DNA of 5,404 bases from Gemmatimonadota bacterium (lineage in GTDB: Bacteria > Latescibacterota > UBA2968 > UBA8231). The notes under the pieces are model-generated. The model saw nothing but the letters and a program-made list of their open reading frames with translations, was not told the DNA's origin and did no database searches. Numbering within the stretch: the stretch's first letter is position 1; each line of letters starts with the position of its first letter. This document shows, piece after piece, positions 4,872 through 5,404 of this stretch. Position numbers and translations under genes: made by a program. The stretch is taken from NCBI GenBank assembly GCA_026706505.1, contig JAPOYQ010000076.1, forward strand, positions 1-5,404, given 5' to 3'.

Positions 4872-5404
4872 ATGTTCCCTCTCATCGCCGCGCTAGTGTT
4901 GATTGCCGCGCGGCTTCCTGCCCAACAGCCCGAGCGCTATGCGATCGAGCCTTTGGTCTCGCAGCTAGCCGAAGGCTATATCGACTGGACGCAACACGCG
5001 CTCTTTGCCTATGGCGACGGAACCTCGCCCACGGCTGTCACCGACCCCGTGCAGCAGCGGCTCCACGGGTTGCGCAATGCTCGGGACGCGGCATTTCGCA
5101 ACATGCGCCAACTAATCGGCCAAGTACGCCTCAACGCCGATACCCAACTGCAAGACGCTAGCCTCGATCGCGATTTTCGAGAACTCGCCCGCGTGGCCAT
5201 TGGTTCGCAAAGCGAGGACCAAGGACTCTATCGCATCGCCGTGCGAATGCTTCTGCTAGGCGATTTCGCGGCTGCAGTGCTGCCCGAGGTCGAGCCCATA
5301 GACCCAAGATTACACGACCTGAGCCATTTCGACGATCTTCCCACAATGCCCGCTACTGCCGACTCGCTGACAACACCAGCCACCGCTGATTCACTCGCAG
5401 TGCC
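4872..5404 (+). CDS. Exported LPP20-like protein, N-terminal part (3' end outside window)
   Basis: The frame is open from ATG 4872 to the window end, giving 177 complete codons. Residues 1-17 form a hydrophobic signal-like segment (FPLIAALVLIAA) followed by RLPA-QQ, a plausible signal peptidase I site after Ala17. There is no cysteine anywhere in the visible part, so no lipobox. Residues 31-95 resemble the LPP20 lipoprotein family: GYIDWTQHALFAYGDG (35-50) matches the family's GxIDWT-x-G-x-I-x-A-x-G-x-G, and LRNARDAAFRNMRQLIGQV (67-85) matches its A-R-x2-A-x2-NL-x-E-x2-G-V helix. Around 117-130, DQGLYRIAVRMLLLG fits the closing strand of that domain. From residue 160 a Pro/Ala/Thr/Ser-rich linker with a 9-residue repeat begins. 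The likely location is periplasm or envelope; function is unknown. It sits 51 bases after the RNase P RNA with only a terminator and a ribosome binding site between. Resemblance is from remembered motifs, so moderate certainty for the family, high for a real gene. Confidence 0.75.
   Translation, partial: MFPLIAALVLIAARLPAQQPERYAIEPLVSQLAEGYIDWTQHALFAYGDGTSPTAVTDPVQQRLHGLRNARDAAFRNMRQLIGQVRLNADTQLQDASLDRDFRELARVAIGSQSEDQGLYRIAVRMLLLGDFAAAVLPEVEPIDPRLHDLSHFDDLPTMPATADSLTTPATADSLAV
5349..5402 (+). repeat. Two 27-base coding repeats (9-residue period), likely continuing past the window
   Basis: Unit 1 (5349-5375) encodes PATADSLTT and unit 2 (5376-5402) encodes PATADSLAV; the next bases, CC, could open a third unit with Pro. 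The seven shared residues use a different synonymous codon in every position (ccc/cca, gct/gcc, act/acc, gcc/gct, gac/gat, tcg/tca, ctg/ctc). The repeat is therefore kept at protein level and is not a recent DNA duplication. Confidence 0.7.

Overview
The window looks like a piece of a GC-rich chromosome from a Gram-negative-type (diderm) bacterium. The coding parts are roughly two-thirds G+C, and every gene I can support is on the + strand. Evidence for a bacterium is the bacterial type A RNase P RNA, canonical AGGAG-type ribosome binding sites and two intrinsic terminators. An exported LPP20-like protein suggests a diderm. The compact Ldh-family enzyme and split transketolase recall uncultured lineages such as Poribacteria or Latescibacterota, but that is an impression from memory, not an identification.

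Left part (1-3519): four tightly packed genes, probably one operon. They are the 3' end of a tetratricopeptide-repeat protein, a compact Ldh-family (malate/L-lactate/diketogulonate-type) oxidoreductase, and the two halves of a thiamine-diphosphate transketolase made as separate subunits. The halves overlap by 4 bases, as expected for translationally coupled partners of one enzyme. An NAD(P)-linked alpha-keto or hydroxy acid oxidoreductase beside a split transketolase suggests a peripheral sugar or sugar-acid catabolic route. The substrate cannot be read from the sequence.

Middle (3520-3720): a 201-base gap with a clearly lower G+C stretch (about 44% by hand count over 3541-3690). It holds a long imperfect hairpin and ends in a perfect 10-bp intrinsic terminator. 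It may be the operon 3' end, a small RNA or an attenuated leader of the next gene.

Right part (3721-5404): housekeeping in character. A coiled-coil protein with a C-terminal four-cysteine zinc ribbon (CT398/DUF164 type) ends 4 bases before the first helix of the RNase P RNA gene rnpB. rnpB is followed by a strong terminator, and the T-tract runs straight into the ribosome binding site of a signal-peptide-bearing, LPP20-like protein that leaves the window. Near the window edge this protein has a 9-residue repeat whose two copies agree in seven residues while every one of the seven codons differs at the third base.

I see no CRISPR array, insertion sequence, tRNA or defence system here, and no clearly undescribed system. 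The best leads are the structured low-GC gap, the promoter-less packing around rnpB, and the Ldh/split-transketolase set.
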